Shown here piece by piece: positions 16,700 through 25,157 of a DNA stretch of 64,000 bases. The stretch spans positions 128,896 through 192,895 of the forward strand of contig QHRW01000110.1 in assembly GCA_003220265.1 (NCBI GenBank). Reading direction: 5' to 3'. Source of the DNA: Candidatus Rokuibacteriota bacterium. GTDB taxonomy: Bacteria; Methylomirabilota; Methylomirabilia; Rokubacteriales; CSP1-6. Within the stretch, counting starts at the first letter, position 1, and the number at the start of each line of letters is the position of its first letter. The notes beneath the pieces are model-generated. The model had not been told where the DNA came from and searched no databases. It saw nothing but the letters and a program-made list of their open reading frames with translations. The translations under genes and the position numbers were made by a program.

Positions 16700-17728
16700 G
16701 TGACCGGCGACCGGCTGCCCGAGTATCGCGTGAAGGCGCGGAACACCTCCCCGACGAGCGAGAACAAGATCCACGACGATGCCACCGCGCGCCGCTACGG
16801 TTTCCGCGGCGGCCTCGTGCCCGGCGTAACGGTTTATGCCTACCTGACCGTGCCGCTGGTGGCGGCGCTGGGCTCGGCGTGGCTAGAGCGCGGGACCGCC
16901 AGCGTGCGATTCCACAAGCCGGTGTTCGAAGGTGAAGAGCTGGCCGTGACCGGCGCCACCACGGCGCGCGATGCGCGCGGCGCCACGCTGGCGCTCACGG
17001 GCGCCACCGCCGGCGCGCCGGAGGCCGCGACGCTGGCGGCCACGCTACCGGCCGGCTCGCCCACGCCCGTGAACCTTGCGCAGTACAGCACGGCGCCGCT
17101 GCCGGACGAACGCCCCGAGGCCACGCGCGCGCACCTGGGCTCGCTGGACGTGCTCGGCTCGCCGGTGAACACCTACGATGAGGCGGCGGCCGGCGAGTGG
17201 CTGGCCAAGGTCGGCGACCCGCTGCCGCTCTATCGCGGCCGCGACGGCTGGATCCATCCCGCCTTCTATCTCGACCAGGCCAACCGCGCGCTGCGACAGA
17301 ACGTCCGCCTCGGCCCGTGGATTCACGCCGGCAGCGTGATCCGCCATCTCGGCGGCGCGCGCGTGGGCGAGACGCTCACCACGCGCGGACGCGTGCGTTC
17401 GCTGTTCGACAAGAAGGGGCGCGAATTCGTCGAGCTGGACCTTGTGATCGTCACCGGCGAGCGCCCTCGCCCGGTCGCCCATATCCTCCATACCGCGGTC
17501 TATCAATTGGGGGGCCCCGACATGGCCCCCCAAACCCCCCAGGTCGGCGCGCCGGCGAAGCCGGACGCGCCTCCCCATCCCCAGGTCGCCGCGCCGGCGA
17601 AGCCGGACGCGCCTGCCCATCCCCAGGTCGGCGCACCGGCGAAGCCGGACGCGCCTGCCCACCCCCAGGTCGGCGCGCCGGCGAAGCCGGACGCGCCTCC
17701 TGCGAGTCCGCCTGCTGTGACACACTAG
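16700..17728 (+). CDS. Hotdog-fold (MaoC/FAS1-like) dehydratase with repeat-derived C-terminal tail
   Basis: Two hotdog halves are present: residues about 1-125 (ARRYGFRGGLVPGVTVYAYL is the MaoC-like motif) and about 150-270 (HPAFYLDQANRAL, GPWIHAGSVIRHLG). This is the FAS1-N-like double dehydratase pattern, acting on acyl-CoA or acyl-carrier substrates. From about residue 271 the protein is a low-complexity tail: GGPDMAPQTPQ then four copies of a 14-residue unit (GAPAKPDAPPHPQV type) encoded by a 42-bp DNA repeat. The tail is not part of the enzyme fold and comes from a 3'-end repeat element read in frame. No Shine-Dalgarno at GTG 16700. Confidence 0.8.
   Translation: MTGDRLPEYRVKARNTSPTSENKIHDDATARRYGFRGGLVPGVTVYAYLTVPLVAALGSAWLERGTASVRFHKPVFEGEELAVTGATTARDARGATLALTGATAGAPEAATLAATLPAGSPTPVNLAQYSTAPLPDERPEATRAHLGSLDVLGSPVNTYDEAAAGEWLAKVGDPLPLYRGRDGWIHPAFYLDQANRALRQNVRLGPWIHAGSVIRHLGGARVGETLTTRGRVRSLFDKKGREFVELDLVIVTGERPRPVAHILHTAVYQLGGPDMAPQTPQVGAPAKPDAPPHPQVAAPAKPDAPAHPQVGAPAKPDAPAHPQVGAPAKPDAPPASPPAVTH
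17511..17715 (+). repeat. 3'-end hairpin element plus four 42-bp tandem repeats, translated
   Basis: A hairpin GGGGGGCCCCGACATGGCC...CCCC is followed by ACCCCCCAGG and four 42-bp units (AGGTCGG-type boundaries at 17541, 17583, 17625 and 17667), each with a GCGCCGGCGAAGCCGGACGC inverted repeat. It lies inside the dehydratase gene, keeps frame (42 = 14 codons) and encodes its tail. The same hairpin occurs at 56150 and, more diverged, at 10506. Confidence 0.8.
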
Positions 17729-17735
17729 TCCGACC

Positions 17736-18167
17736 ATGGACTGGTGGGTGTGGGTGCTGGTGGGGCTGGGATTGCTCGGCCTCGAGATAGTGACGCCGGG
17801 CGGCTTCTACGTGCTGTTCTTCGGCGCGGGGGCGCTGCTGGTGGGCGTGCTGGCCGCGTTCGGCGTGGCCGGGCCGCCGTGGCTTCATTGGCTGCTCTTC
17901 TCCGTCTTCTCGACCCTCTCGCTCGTGCTCTTCCGCGGCCGGCTGGTCGCGTGGTCACGGGCCGGCGAGACGGCGCCCGCCATGGACACCTTGGTCGGAG
18001 AGATCGCCATGCCGCTCGAAGACCTCTTACCGGGCTCGCTCGGCAAGGTCGAGCTGCGTGGCACGTCGTGGACGGCCCGCAACGTCGACGAGCGCCCGCT
18101 CGTCAAGGGTCAGCGCAGCCGGGTCACACGCGTCGATGGCCTCACGCTCGCCATCCGGGCGGAGTAA
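17736..18167 (+). CDS. NfeD-family membrane protein, short form
   Basis: A 143-residue protein with a cluster of transmembrane helices (WVWVLVGLGLLGLEIV, VLFFGAGALLVGVLAAFGV, WLLFSVFSTLSLVLF) and a C-terminal OB-fold domain (DTLVGEIAMPLEDL, GKVELRGTSWTARN, RSRVTRVDGLTLAI). This is the short NfeD type without the serine-protease half. The gene sits directly before an SPFH/stomatin gene, the classic NfeD-stomatin pair involved in membrane organisation. No clear ribosome site. Confidence 0.9.
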   Translation: MDWWVWVLVGLGLLGLEIVTPGGFYVLFFGAGALLVGVLAAFGVAGPPWLHWLLFSVFSTLSLVLFRGRLVAWSRAGETAPAMDTLVGEIAMPLEDLLPGSLGKVELRGTSWTARNVDERPLVKGQRSRVTRVDGLTLAIRAE

Positions 18168-18188
18168 CGGCCCGCCAAGGAGCCGGTC

Positions 18189-19184
18189 ATGACGGAAACG
18201 CTGGTCGTCTTCGTCGTTCTCGCCATCCTGGTGATCTTCATCATCGCCAAGACGGCGGTCGTGGTGCCGCAGCAGAGCGCCTACATCGTGGAGCGCCTCG
18301 GCAAGTACCGGGGCACGCTGCGGGCCGGCTTCCACATCCTGACGCCCTTCGTGGACGTCGTGCGCTACAAGCATTCGCTCAAGGAGACGGCCGTCGACAT
18401 CCCCGAGCAGGTCTGCATCACGCGCGACAACGTGCAGGTCCACGTCGACGGCGTGCTCTACCTCAAGGTGCTCGACCCCGAGCGCGCGTCGTACGGTGTC
18501 ACCGACTATCTCTTCGCCATCACCCAGCTCGCCCAGACGGCGCTGCGCAGCGAGGTCGGCAAGATCGACCTCGACCGCACGTTCGAGGAGCGCACGCACA
18601 TCAACAACCAGGTAGTGAGCGAGCTCGACAAGGCCTCGGCGCCCTGGGGCATCAAGGTGCTGCGCTACGAGATCAAGAACATCAACCCGCCCAAGGACGT
18701 CCTCGCCGCGATGGAAAAGCAGATGCGCGCCGAGCGCGAGAAGCGTGCCGTCATCCTCGCCTCCGAGGGCGAGCGCGACGCGGCGATCAACCAGGCCGAG
18801 GGTCAGAAGCAGCAGGTGATCAAGGCCTCGGAGGCCAAGAAGCAGCAGCAGATCAACGAGGCCGAGGGCGCCGCCTCCGCGATCCTGGCCATCGCCTCCG
18901 CGACGGCGGACGGCACGCGCCGCGTGGCGGAGGCCATCACCCTCCCGGGTGGCTTCGAGGCCGTGCAGCTCCGGGTGGCCGACCACTACATCGAGAAGTT
19001 CGGCCAGCTGGCCAACGCCTCCGACACGACGCTGATCGTGCCGGCCAGCGTGGGCGACATCTCGGGCATGCTCGCGACCGCGATGAACGTCATCCGCCGC
19101 CAGGGCGGCGGCAACGGCGGTGAGGGCGGCTCCCGTCCGGCCGGCTCGCCGCCGCCGCCCTCGCCCTTCGGGCGGCCCTCGTAG
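18189..19184 (+). CDS. SPFH-domain (stomatin/QmcA-like) membrane protein
   Basis: A 331-residue SPFH protein with one N-terminal helix (TLVVFVVLAILVIFIIAKTAVVV) and the band-7 domain (VPQQSAYIVERLGKYRGTL, ITRDNVQVHVDGVLYLKV, TALRSEVGKIDLDRTFEER). A long charged coiled coil follows (MRAEREKRAVILASEGERDAA, then EAKKQQQINEAEG). Forms oligomers in membrane microdomains and pairs with NfeD just upstream. AAGGAG precedes ATG 18189. The tail ends in Gly/Pro-rich sequence. Confidence 0.93.
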   Translation: MTETLVVFVVLAILVIFIIAKTAVVVPQQSAYIVERLGKYRGTLRAGFHILTPFVDVVRYKHSLKETAVDIPEQVCITRDNVQVHVDGVLYLKVLDPERASYGVTDYLFAITQLAQTALRSEVGKIDLDRTFEERTHINNQVVSELDKASAPWGIKVLRYEIKNINPPKDVLAAMEKQMRAEREKRAVILASEGERDAAINQAEGQKQQVIKASEAKKQQQINEAEGAASAILAIASATADGTRRVAEAITLPGGFEAVQLRVADHYIEKFGQLANASDTTLIVPASVGDISGMLATAMNVIRRQGGGNGGEGGSRPAGSPPPPSPFGRPS

Positions 19185-19279
19185 CGCTCCGAGACGGCGC
19201 AGCAGCGTCAGGACTGACGCGCCCCTTTGATTCACCGCGGGCCGCATGCTACAAACGGAACCCTCAAGTGGAGGCCCGC

Positions 19280-20485
19280 ATGGACCTGAACTATTCCGCC
19301 GACGATCGCGCGTTCCGTGAGAAGACCCGCCGCTGGCTCGAGGCCAACACGCCGACGGACGATCTCAAGACGCTGGCGGAGCGCAAGGCCTGGCACCGCA
19401 AGCTCTACGAGGCGGGCTACGTGGGAATGCTGTGGCCCAAGGAATATGGCGGCTGGGGCGCCACGGCGATGCAGCAGGCGATCGTGCAGGACGAGATGGC
19501 GCGCATCGGCGCGCCGCCCGCCATCAACGGGCTCGGTATCGGGTTCATCGGGCCGACGATCATCGTGCACGGGACGGAAGCGCAGAAGCAGCGCTATCTG
19601 AAGAAGATGCTCACCGCCGAAGAGATCTGGTGCCAGCTCTATTCCGAGCCCAACGCCGGCTCCGACCTCGCCGGCCTGAAGACGCGTGCCGAGGACGCCG
19701 GCGACCATTTCGTGGTCAACGGCCAGAAGATCTGGACCTCCAGCGGGCCCATCGCCGACTGGGGCATCCTCCTCTGCCGCACCGATCCCAAGGCGGCCAA
19801 GCACAAGGGCATCTCGTGCGTGCTGCTCAACATGCGCCAGCCCGGCGTGGAGGTGCGGCCGCTCAAGCAGATCACCGGCCACTCGCTCTTCTCCGAAGTG
19901 TTCATGACCAACGCGCGCGCCGACAAGTCCGACCTCATCGGCAAGCTCGACGAGGGCTGGGCCATCGCGCAGACGACCCTCGGCTACGAGCGCGGCGGCA
20001 ACTCGCTCGGCCGCGTCACCCGCTACGCGATCGCCTTCCGCCAGCTCGTGCGCGCGACGAAGCAGCTCCGGCGCAACGGCCGGCCGCTGATCGAGGATCC
20101 CGTCGTGCGCGCCAAGATGGGCCGGCTCTACGCCGAGCTGGAGGTGCAGCGCTACGCGGGCCTGCGCGTGCTCTCCGCGCTCAACAAGGGCGACTCGCCG
20201 GGCGCGGCGTCGTCGATCACCAAGCTGTCGTACACCGAGTTCGAGAAGCGCTACTACGACACCGCGCTGGAGATCCTGGGCCCGTGGGGCCAGATGATGA
20301 CCGCCCGCGAGGAGTTCGAGGAGATCGACACCTCCTCGGGCGAGGCGGGCACGTGGGCCACCGCGTTCCTGTGGGCGCGCGCCGGCACCATCTACTCCGG
20401 CTCGTCGGAGATCCAGAAGAACATCATCGGCGAGCGCGTGCTCGGGCTGCCCAAGGAAGTCCGCGCCGACCGGCTGAGGAGCTGA
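19280..20485 (+). CDS. Acyl-CoA dehydrogenase
   Basis: A 401-residue FAD-dependent acyl-CoA dehydrogenase. The N-terminal helical domain (MDLNYSADDRAFREKTRRWL), FAD/substrate strand domain (WCQLYSEPNAGSDLAGLKT, VNGQKIWTSS) and the C-terminal GTIYSGSSEIQKNIIGERVL are all present. GGAGG upstream fixes ATG 19280. First gene of a six-gene run to 25043. The large subgroup (about 400 aa, YSEPNAGSD) is common for branched, aromatic or steroid acyl-CoAs; substrate unknown. Confidence 0.93.
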   Translation: MDLNYSADDRAFREKTRRWLEANTPTDDLKTLAERKAWHRKLYEAGYVGMLWPKEYGGWGATAMQQAIVQDEMARIGAPPAINGLGIGFIGPTIIVHGTEAQKQRYLKKMLTAEEIWCQLYSEPNAGSDLAGLKTRAEDAGDHFVVNGQKIWTSSGPIADWGILLCRTDPKAAKHKGISCVLLNMRQPGVEVRPLKQITGHSLFSEVFMTNARADKSDLIGKLDEGWAIAQTTLGYERGGNSLGRVTRYAIAFRQLVRATKQLRRNGRPLIEDPVVRAKMGRLYAELEVQRYAGLRVLSALNKGDSPGAASSITKLSYTEFEKRYYDTALEILGPWGQMMTAREEFEEIDTSSGEAGTWATAFLWARAGTIYSGSSEIQKNIIGERVLGLPKEVRADRLRS

Positions 20486-20488
20486 GCC

Positions 20489-21607
20489 GTGGATTTTTCC
20501 TTCACGCCCGACCAGACGCTGCTGAAGAACTCGGCGCGCGCGTTCCTCGACGAGCACTGCAAGCCCGCCACCGTGCGGCTGCTGTGGGACGACGCGCGCG
20601 GTGAGAGCGAGTCGATGTGGAAGGAGATGGCCCAGCTCGGCTGGCTGGGGCTGTCACTGCCGGAGGAGCACGGCGGCAGCGGGCTCGGCATGGTGGAGAG
20701 CGCCCTGCTGCTGGAAGAGCTCGGACGCGCGGCCTACCCCGGACCGTTCTGGCCCACGATGCTCGCCGCCGCCGCGGTCACCGACCACGGCACCGAGGTT
20801 CAGAAGAAGCGCTGGCTCGGCGCCATCGCCACCGGCGAGGCGCGCGCGGCCCTCGCGCTGCTCGACGCCGACCTCGACTGGAATCCCGACGCGGTCGCCA
20901 CCCGCGCCGACAAGACGTCCACGGGCTGGCAGCTCACGGGGCTCAAGCGCTACGTCGCCTGGGGCCACGTGGCCAGCGTGCTGCTGGTGCCCGCGCGCAC
21001 GCCGGACGGCGTGTCGCTCTTCCTGGTCGAGCCCGGCGCCTCCGGCATCCGCTGGACGCCGATGATGAACATGGACCCCGGCACGCGCCTGGCCGACCTC
21101 ACGCTCGATCGCGTGCCCGTGCGCAGCGACGACCTGCTCGGCGCGCCCGGCGCCGCCGCGCCGGCGCTCCACCAGCTCCTCCGCCGCGGCGCGGTCGGCG
21201 CCGCCGCCGAGATGCTCGGCGCCGCTCGCCGCTGCCTGGACATGGCGGTCGGCTACGCCAAGGTGCGCGAGCAGTTCGGCCAGCCGATCGGCTCCTTCCA
21301 GGCCATCCGCCACAAGTGCGCCGACATGCTGCTGGAGACGGAGAACTCGCACTCGGCCGTCTACTACGCAGCGTGGGCGCTCGACGCCGGCGCCGAGGAC
21401 GCCGGCACCGCGACCTCCATCGCGAAGTCGTACGTGGGCGACGCCTCGCGCAAGGTGTGCGGCGAGGCGATCCAGGTCCACGGCGGCATCGGCTTCACGT
21501 GGGAGTACGACCTGCACATGTACTTCAAGCGGGCGAAGGCGCTGGAGGCGCAGTACGGCGACGCGGACTTCCACCGCGAGCTCATCCTCGCCGACGTCGC
21601 CGGGTAG
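20489..21607 (+). CDS. Acyl-CoA dehydrogenase, second subunit-like paralog
   Basis: A 372-residue acyl-CoA dehydrogenase homologue starting GTG, 3 bp after the first. It keeps the overall fold (MDFSFTPDQTLLKNSARAF, REQFGQPIGSFQAIRHKCADM, EAIQVHGGIGFTWEYDLHMYFKRAK), but the middle domain is more diverged. Adjacent unlike pairs such as this often form heteromeric dehydrogenases (as with steroid FadE pairs), so a heterotetramer with the previous product is likely. That is inference. Confidence 0.92.
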   Translation: MDFSFTPDQTLLKNSARAFLDEHCKPATVRLLWDDARGESESMWKEMAQLGWLGLSLPEEHGGSGLGMVESALLLEELGRAAYPGPFWPTMLAAAAVTDHGTEVQKKRWLGAIATGEARAALALLDADLDWNPDAVATRADKTSTGWQLTGLKRYVAWGHVASVLLVPARTPDGVSLFLVEPGASGIRWTPMMNMDPGTRLADLTLDRVPVRSDDLLGAPGAAAPALHQLLRRGAVGAAAEMLGAARRCLDMAVGYAKVREQFGQPIGSFQAIRHKCADMLLETENSHSAVYYAAWALDAGAEDAGTATSIAKSYVGDASRKVCGEAIQVHGGIGFTWEYDLHMYFKRAKALEAQYGDADFHRELILADVAG

Positions 21608-21622
21608 CGGACGCCCACGCTC

Positions 21623-22771
21623 GTGGCCTCGAATCCGCCGCCGCTCGACGGCATCCGCGTCGTCGACCTCACCAGCTACATCGCCGGCTCCTACGCGGCG
21701 ATGATGGTCGCCGACCTCGGCGCCCACGTCGTGAAGGTGGAATCGCTGGAGGGCGACTCCTTCCGCGAGCTCCCGGGCTTCTACGGCTGGAACCGCGGCA
21801 AGCGCTCGATCGCGCTCAACCTCAAGACGGCCGAGGGCCGCGAGATCGTCGAGCGGCTCGCGCGCGAGAGCGACGTGCTCATGGAGAACTGGCGGCCCGG
21901 CGTGGCCGACCGCCTGGGCGTCGGCCACGCGCATCTCTGCGCGCTGAATCCGCGGCTGATCTACTGCTCGGTGACTGCGTTCGGCTCCACGGGCCCCTAC
22001 ATCGATCGGCCGGGCTTCGACCCAATACTACAAGCGCTCGGCGGTCTCATGACGCTGCAGGGCTTCGGCGGGCCGCCGAAATATCTCAGGACCGCGCCCA
22101 CGGACTACTACACGGCCGCGCTGGCCACGCAGGCCGTGCTCGCCGCGCTGTTCGTGCGCGAGCGCACGGGCCGCGGCCAGCGCATCGAGACCTCCCTGCT
22201 CCAGGGCGTGATGGCGCTGCAGTCGGGTATCGCCATCGACTACCCGGGCAAGCCGACGCTGATCCGCGAGAACCCGACCTATCGCCTCTACCAGGCCGGC
22301 GACGGCGAGTGGTTCTTCCTGGCCTGCGGCAACCAGGCCTTCTGGGTAAAGCTCTGCACGGCGATGGGCATGGAGGAGTTCGCCAACGATCCGCGCTTCG
22401 GTTCGTGGATGCTGCGGTTGCAGAACAACGAGGCGCTGTTGCCCATCCTCGAGAAGCGCTTCGCCGAGAAGCCGCGCGACGAATGGCTGGAGATCCTGGC
22501 CCGGCACGATATCCCGGCGGGGCCGGTGAAGACCGTGGCGGAGTTCATGGACGATCCCGCCGTGCGCCACCACGACATGGTGCACGAGTACGAGCATCCC
22601 GAGGTCGGCCGCCTGCGCGTCATGGGCCAGCCGCTGGTCTTCCAGGGGACGCCGACGCAGGATCCGGGACCGCCGCCGCTGCTGGGCCAGCACACCGACG
22701 AGGTCCTGCGCGAGGCCGGCTACGACGCGGCCGGCATCGCCGCGCTGCGCGCGAAGAAGGTGGTGCGATGA
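21623..22771 (+). CDS. CaiB/BaiF-family CoA-transferase
   Basis: A 382-residue class III CoA-transferase. Landmarks: LDGIRVVDLTSYIAGSYAAM, ADLGAHVVKVESLEGDSFR, NRGKRSIALNLKTAEGREI and QRIETSLLQG. It moves CoA between carboxylic acids, activating the substrate for the dehydrogenases. Starts GTG 15 bp after the second dehydrogenase. Its stop overlaps the next gene's ATG. Confidence 0.93.
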   Translation: MASNPPPLDGIRVVDLTSYIAGSYAAMMVADLGAHVVKVESLEGDSFRELPGFYGWNRGKRSIALNLKTAEGREIVERLARESDVLMENWRPGVADRLGVGHAHLCALNPRLIYCSVTAFGSTGPYIDRPGFDPILQALGGLMTLQGFGGPPKYLRTAPTDYYTAALATQAVLAALFVRERTGRGQRIETSLLQGVMALQSGIAIDYPGKPTLIRENPTYRLYQAGDGEWFFLACGNQAFWVKLCTAMGMEEFANDPRFGSWMLRLQNNEALLPILEKRFAEKPRDEWLEILARHDIPAGPVKTVAEFMDDPAVRHHDMVHEYEHPEVGRLRVMGQPLVFQGTPTQDPGPPPLLGQHTDEVLREAGYDAAGIAALRAKKVVR

Positions 22772-23550
22772 AATACGAGGCGATCCTCTACGACGCCGCC
22801 GACGGCGTGGCCACGATCACGCTCAATCGTCCCGACGTCCACAACGCGATGAACGAGGCGATGCGGCGCGACCTCCATACGTGCTTCCAGGGCCTCGTCA
22901 CCGACGACGCCGTGCGCGTGGTGGTGGTGAGCGGCGCCGGCGAGCGCGCCTTCTCGGCAGGCGCCGACATCCGCGAGTTCACGGCGCCGCAGGTGCCGAC
23001 CCAGTTCCGCGAGTCCCGCCGGCGGGTGGAGTTCCGCTCGCTCATGGAGCGGTGCCCGCAGCCCATCATCGCGGCCATCGGCGGCTACGCGTTCGGCGGC
23101 GGTCTCGAGCTGGCGCTGGCGTGCGACATCCGCATCGCCGCCGCCGACTCGCGCCTGGGTCTCACGGAGATCGACCTCGCCATCATTCCAGGCGGCGGCG
23201 GCACCCAGCGGCTGCCGCGCGTGGTGGGGCGGGGCAAGGCGCTCGAGATGATCCTCACCGGCGCCCGCATCGACGCCGCCGAGGCGCTGCGCATCGGCCT
23301 CGTCGAGCGCGTGGTCCCCGCCGGCGAGGCGCTGAAGGCCGCGCGCGAGCTGGCCGCCACGCTGGCGGCCAAGGCGCCGGTGGCGCTGCGCTACGCCAAG
23401 GAGGCCGTGGTCAAGGGACTCCAGCTCCCGCTGGAGGACGGCATCCGCCTCGAAGGCGATCTCTCGACGTTCCTGCGCACCACCGAGGACCGGCTCGAAG
23501 GCGCCAAGGCGTTCCTGGAGAAGCGAAAGCCCCGCTGGCAAGGACGCTAG
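22768..23550 (+). CDS. Enoyl-CoA hydratase/isomerase
   Basis: A 260-residue crotonase-fold enzyme. Oxyanion-hole and active-site segments are FSAGADIREF, AIGGYAFGGGLELALACD and TEIDLAIIPGGGGTQRLPR, including the Glu expected for hydration. ATG 22768 overlaps the CoA-transferase stop as ATGA. Acts after the dehydrogenases in beta-oxidation-type degradation. Confidence 0.94.
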   Translation: MKYEAILYDAADGVATITLNRPDVHNAMNEAMRRDLHTCFQGLVTDDAVRVVVVSGAGERAFSAGADIREFTAPQVPTQFRESRRRVEFRSLMERCPQPIIAAIGGYAFGGGLELALACDIRIAAADSRLGLTEIDLAIIPGGGGTQRLPRVVGRGKALEMILTGARIDAAEALRIGLVERVVPAGEALKAARELAATLAAKAPVALRYAKEAVVKGLQLPLEDGIRLEGDLSTFLRTTEDRLEGAKAFLEKRKPRWQGR

Positions 23551-23553
23551 CCT

Positions 23554-24549
23554 CTGCCGTTCTCGTATTACGCGCGCCTGTCGCGAGCCCAGCAGGCGAT
23601 CTACCGCAAGAGCGACGAGATCGTCGAGGTGCGCCTGCCCGAGCCCGCGCGGCTGCATCCGGCGGTGGAGGCGCTGACGGCGGCGCTCGGCTCCGAGCAG
23701 CGCGTGGCCGTCCAGCAGGCGACGGACCGCTTGATCCGCGGGCTCACCGACACGCTCGGCGTGCCGCCGGTGAAGGTGGAGGTGCTGGCCGCGCGGCCGC
23801 ACGCGAAGTGGGGCGAGCTGCACGGGCTCTACACCGCCGAGCGCGGCCGGACGCCGAAGATCCAGCTCTGGATGCGCACGGCGAAGCAGCGCCGGGTCGT
23901 GGCGTTCCGCACGTATCTGCGAACGCTGCTGCACGAGGTCGGCCACCACCTCGACTACGCGCTGCTGCGCCTGCGCGACTCCTATCACACCGAGGGCTTC
24001 TACAAGCGCGAGTCGAGCCTCTTCAAGCAGCTCGTGCCCGAGGCGGGGCGGCCGCGCGTGACCGTGGAGGCGTGGTTCCGTCGCAGCCAGGACGAGCGGC
24101 TGGCGCGGCTGGCGCGCACGCCCGACGAGGCCGCCGAGGCGCTGGCCGGCCGCGCGGCCTCGGCCCTCGCCCGCCGCCCGGCCGCGGAGGCGTGGTCGCC
24201 GACGGAGATCGTCTGCCACCTGCGCGACATCGAGGAGCTCTTCGGCCAGCGCTTCGAGACGATCCTGGCCAACGACGAGCCCGCGCTGGTCGAGGCCGGG
24301 CCCGCCGATCGCTGGGCGAGCGAGCGCCAGTATCGCCGTCACGACGCCGCCAGCGCGCTCGAGCACTTCCGCCGGCGACGCGGCGAGTCGCTGGCGACGC
24401 TGATGGCGCTCCCGCCGGCCGACTGGCAGCGCGGCGGCGCGCATCCCGTGCGCGGCCACCTCACCATCGACCTGCTGGTGGCGCTGATGGCCTGGCACGA
24501 CGACAATCACCTGGAGCAGCTCACTCGAGCACTGGAGGGACGGCCCTGA
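23554..24549 (+). CDS. SprT-like metallopeptidase fused to a DinB domain
   Basis: A two-domain protein of about 331 residues. The N-terminal part is a zinc-metallopeptidase-like domain with LLHEVGHHLDY (HExxH) and a preceding SprT-like core. The C-terminal 160 residues form a DinB four-helix bundle (VCHLRDIEELFGQRFE, WHDDNHLEQLTRALEG). Conserved-looking sequence (FSYYARLSRAQQAIYRKSDEIV) lies upstream of GTG 23629 in the same frame, back to CTG 23554 just 3 bp after the hydratase stop; I therefore extend the gene to CTG 23554. If that is wrong, the start is GTG 23629. The DinB half is clearly paralogous to the next gene. The combination is unusual. Confidence 0.72.
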   Translation: MPFSYYARLSRAQQAIYRKSDEIVEVRLPEPARLHPAVEALTAALGSEQRVAVQQATDRLIRGLTDTLGVPPVKVEVLAARPHAKWGELHGLYTAERGRTPKIQLWMRTAKQRRVVAFRTYLRTLLHEVGHHLDYALLRLRDSYHTEGFYKRESSLFKQLVPEAGRPRVTVEAWFRRSQDERLARLARTPDEAAEALAGRAASALARRPAAEAWSPTEIVCHLRDIEELFGQRFETILANDEPALVEAGPADRWASERQYRRHDAASALEHFRRRRGESLATLMALPPADWQRGGAHPVRGHLTIDLLVALMAWHDDNHLEQLTRALEGRP

Positions 24550-25043
24550 TGCCGACCATGGAAGAGTACGCGAAGCAGCCGACCGCGCAGCGCCTCGCGC
24601 GCCTCACGCGCACCGCCGACGAGCTGACCGCCGCCATCAAGGGCCAGAGCGACGCCGCGCTCTCGCGGCGGCCCGACGCCAAGAACTGGGCGGCGAAGGA
24701 AGTCGTGTGCCATCTGCGCGACACCGAGGAAGCCTTCGGCGCGCGCTTCGAGCAGATCCTGGCCATGGAGACCGACCCCAAGCTCGGCGGGCCCAGCGCC
24801 GACCGCTGGGCCGAGGAGCGCCAGTACTTGCGCAACGACGCGACGGAAGCCGCCGGCGCCTTCCGCAAGCGCCGCGAGGAAACCCTCGCCACGCTACGCG
24901 GGCTGACGCCCGCGCAGTGGAACAAGGGCGCCATTCATCCGGTGCGCGGGCGGATGACGATCGACACGTTCCTCACGCTGATGGCGTGGCACGACGACAA
25001 TCACCTCGACCAGCTCACGCGCGCGCTGGAGGGCAAGGCCTAG
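24549..25043 (+). CDS. DinB-family protein
   Basis: A 164-residue DinB/YfiT-like four-helix protein. The putative metal-binding His residues lie in VCHLRDTEEAF and MAWHDDNHLDQL, as in bacillithiol- or mycothiol-dependent S-transferases and related enzymes. It closely matches the C-terminal domain of the gene just upstream (WHDDNHL(E/D)QLTRALEG in both), so the pair arose by duplication. ATG 24549 overlaps the upstream stop. Confidence 0.88.
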   Translation: MPTMEEYAKQPTAQRLARLTRTADELTAAIKGQSDAALSRRPDAKNWAAKEVVCHLRDTEEAFGARFEQILAMETDPKLGGPSADRWAEERQYLRNDATEAAGAFRKRREETLATLRGLTPAQWNKGAIHPVRGRMTIDTFLTLMAWHDDNHLDQLTRALEGKA

Positions 25044-25060
25044 GGCAACGCGCCGTGCAC

Positions 25061-25099
25061 GCCCACACGTGTGGGCCGCGCGCGGAAGCGTGCTAGAGT
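25061..25099 (+). promoter_or_regulatory. Perfect 16-bp palindrome over a -35 region, with -10 TAGAGT
   Basis: GCCCACACGTGTGGGC at 25061-25076 is a perfect inverted repeat. TAGAGT at 25094-25099 lies 17 bp downstream, so the palindrome covers the -35 position of the promoter for the metallopeptidase cassette. It looks like an operator. It could instead act as an intrinsic hairpin after the DinB gene, but no T-tract follows. Confidence 0.5.
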
Positions 25100-25157
25100 C
25101 GGGCGCGGTCGCCCTGACGGCCGAGCGCGGCTGGGGCGGCGACGGGGAGGCGAGCGG

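Noticed and set aside
17541..17708. 42-bp repeats as a possible CRISPR array
   Set aside because: The units are contiguous with no unique spacers, and they lie inside a coding frame. No cas genes are present.
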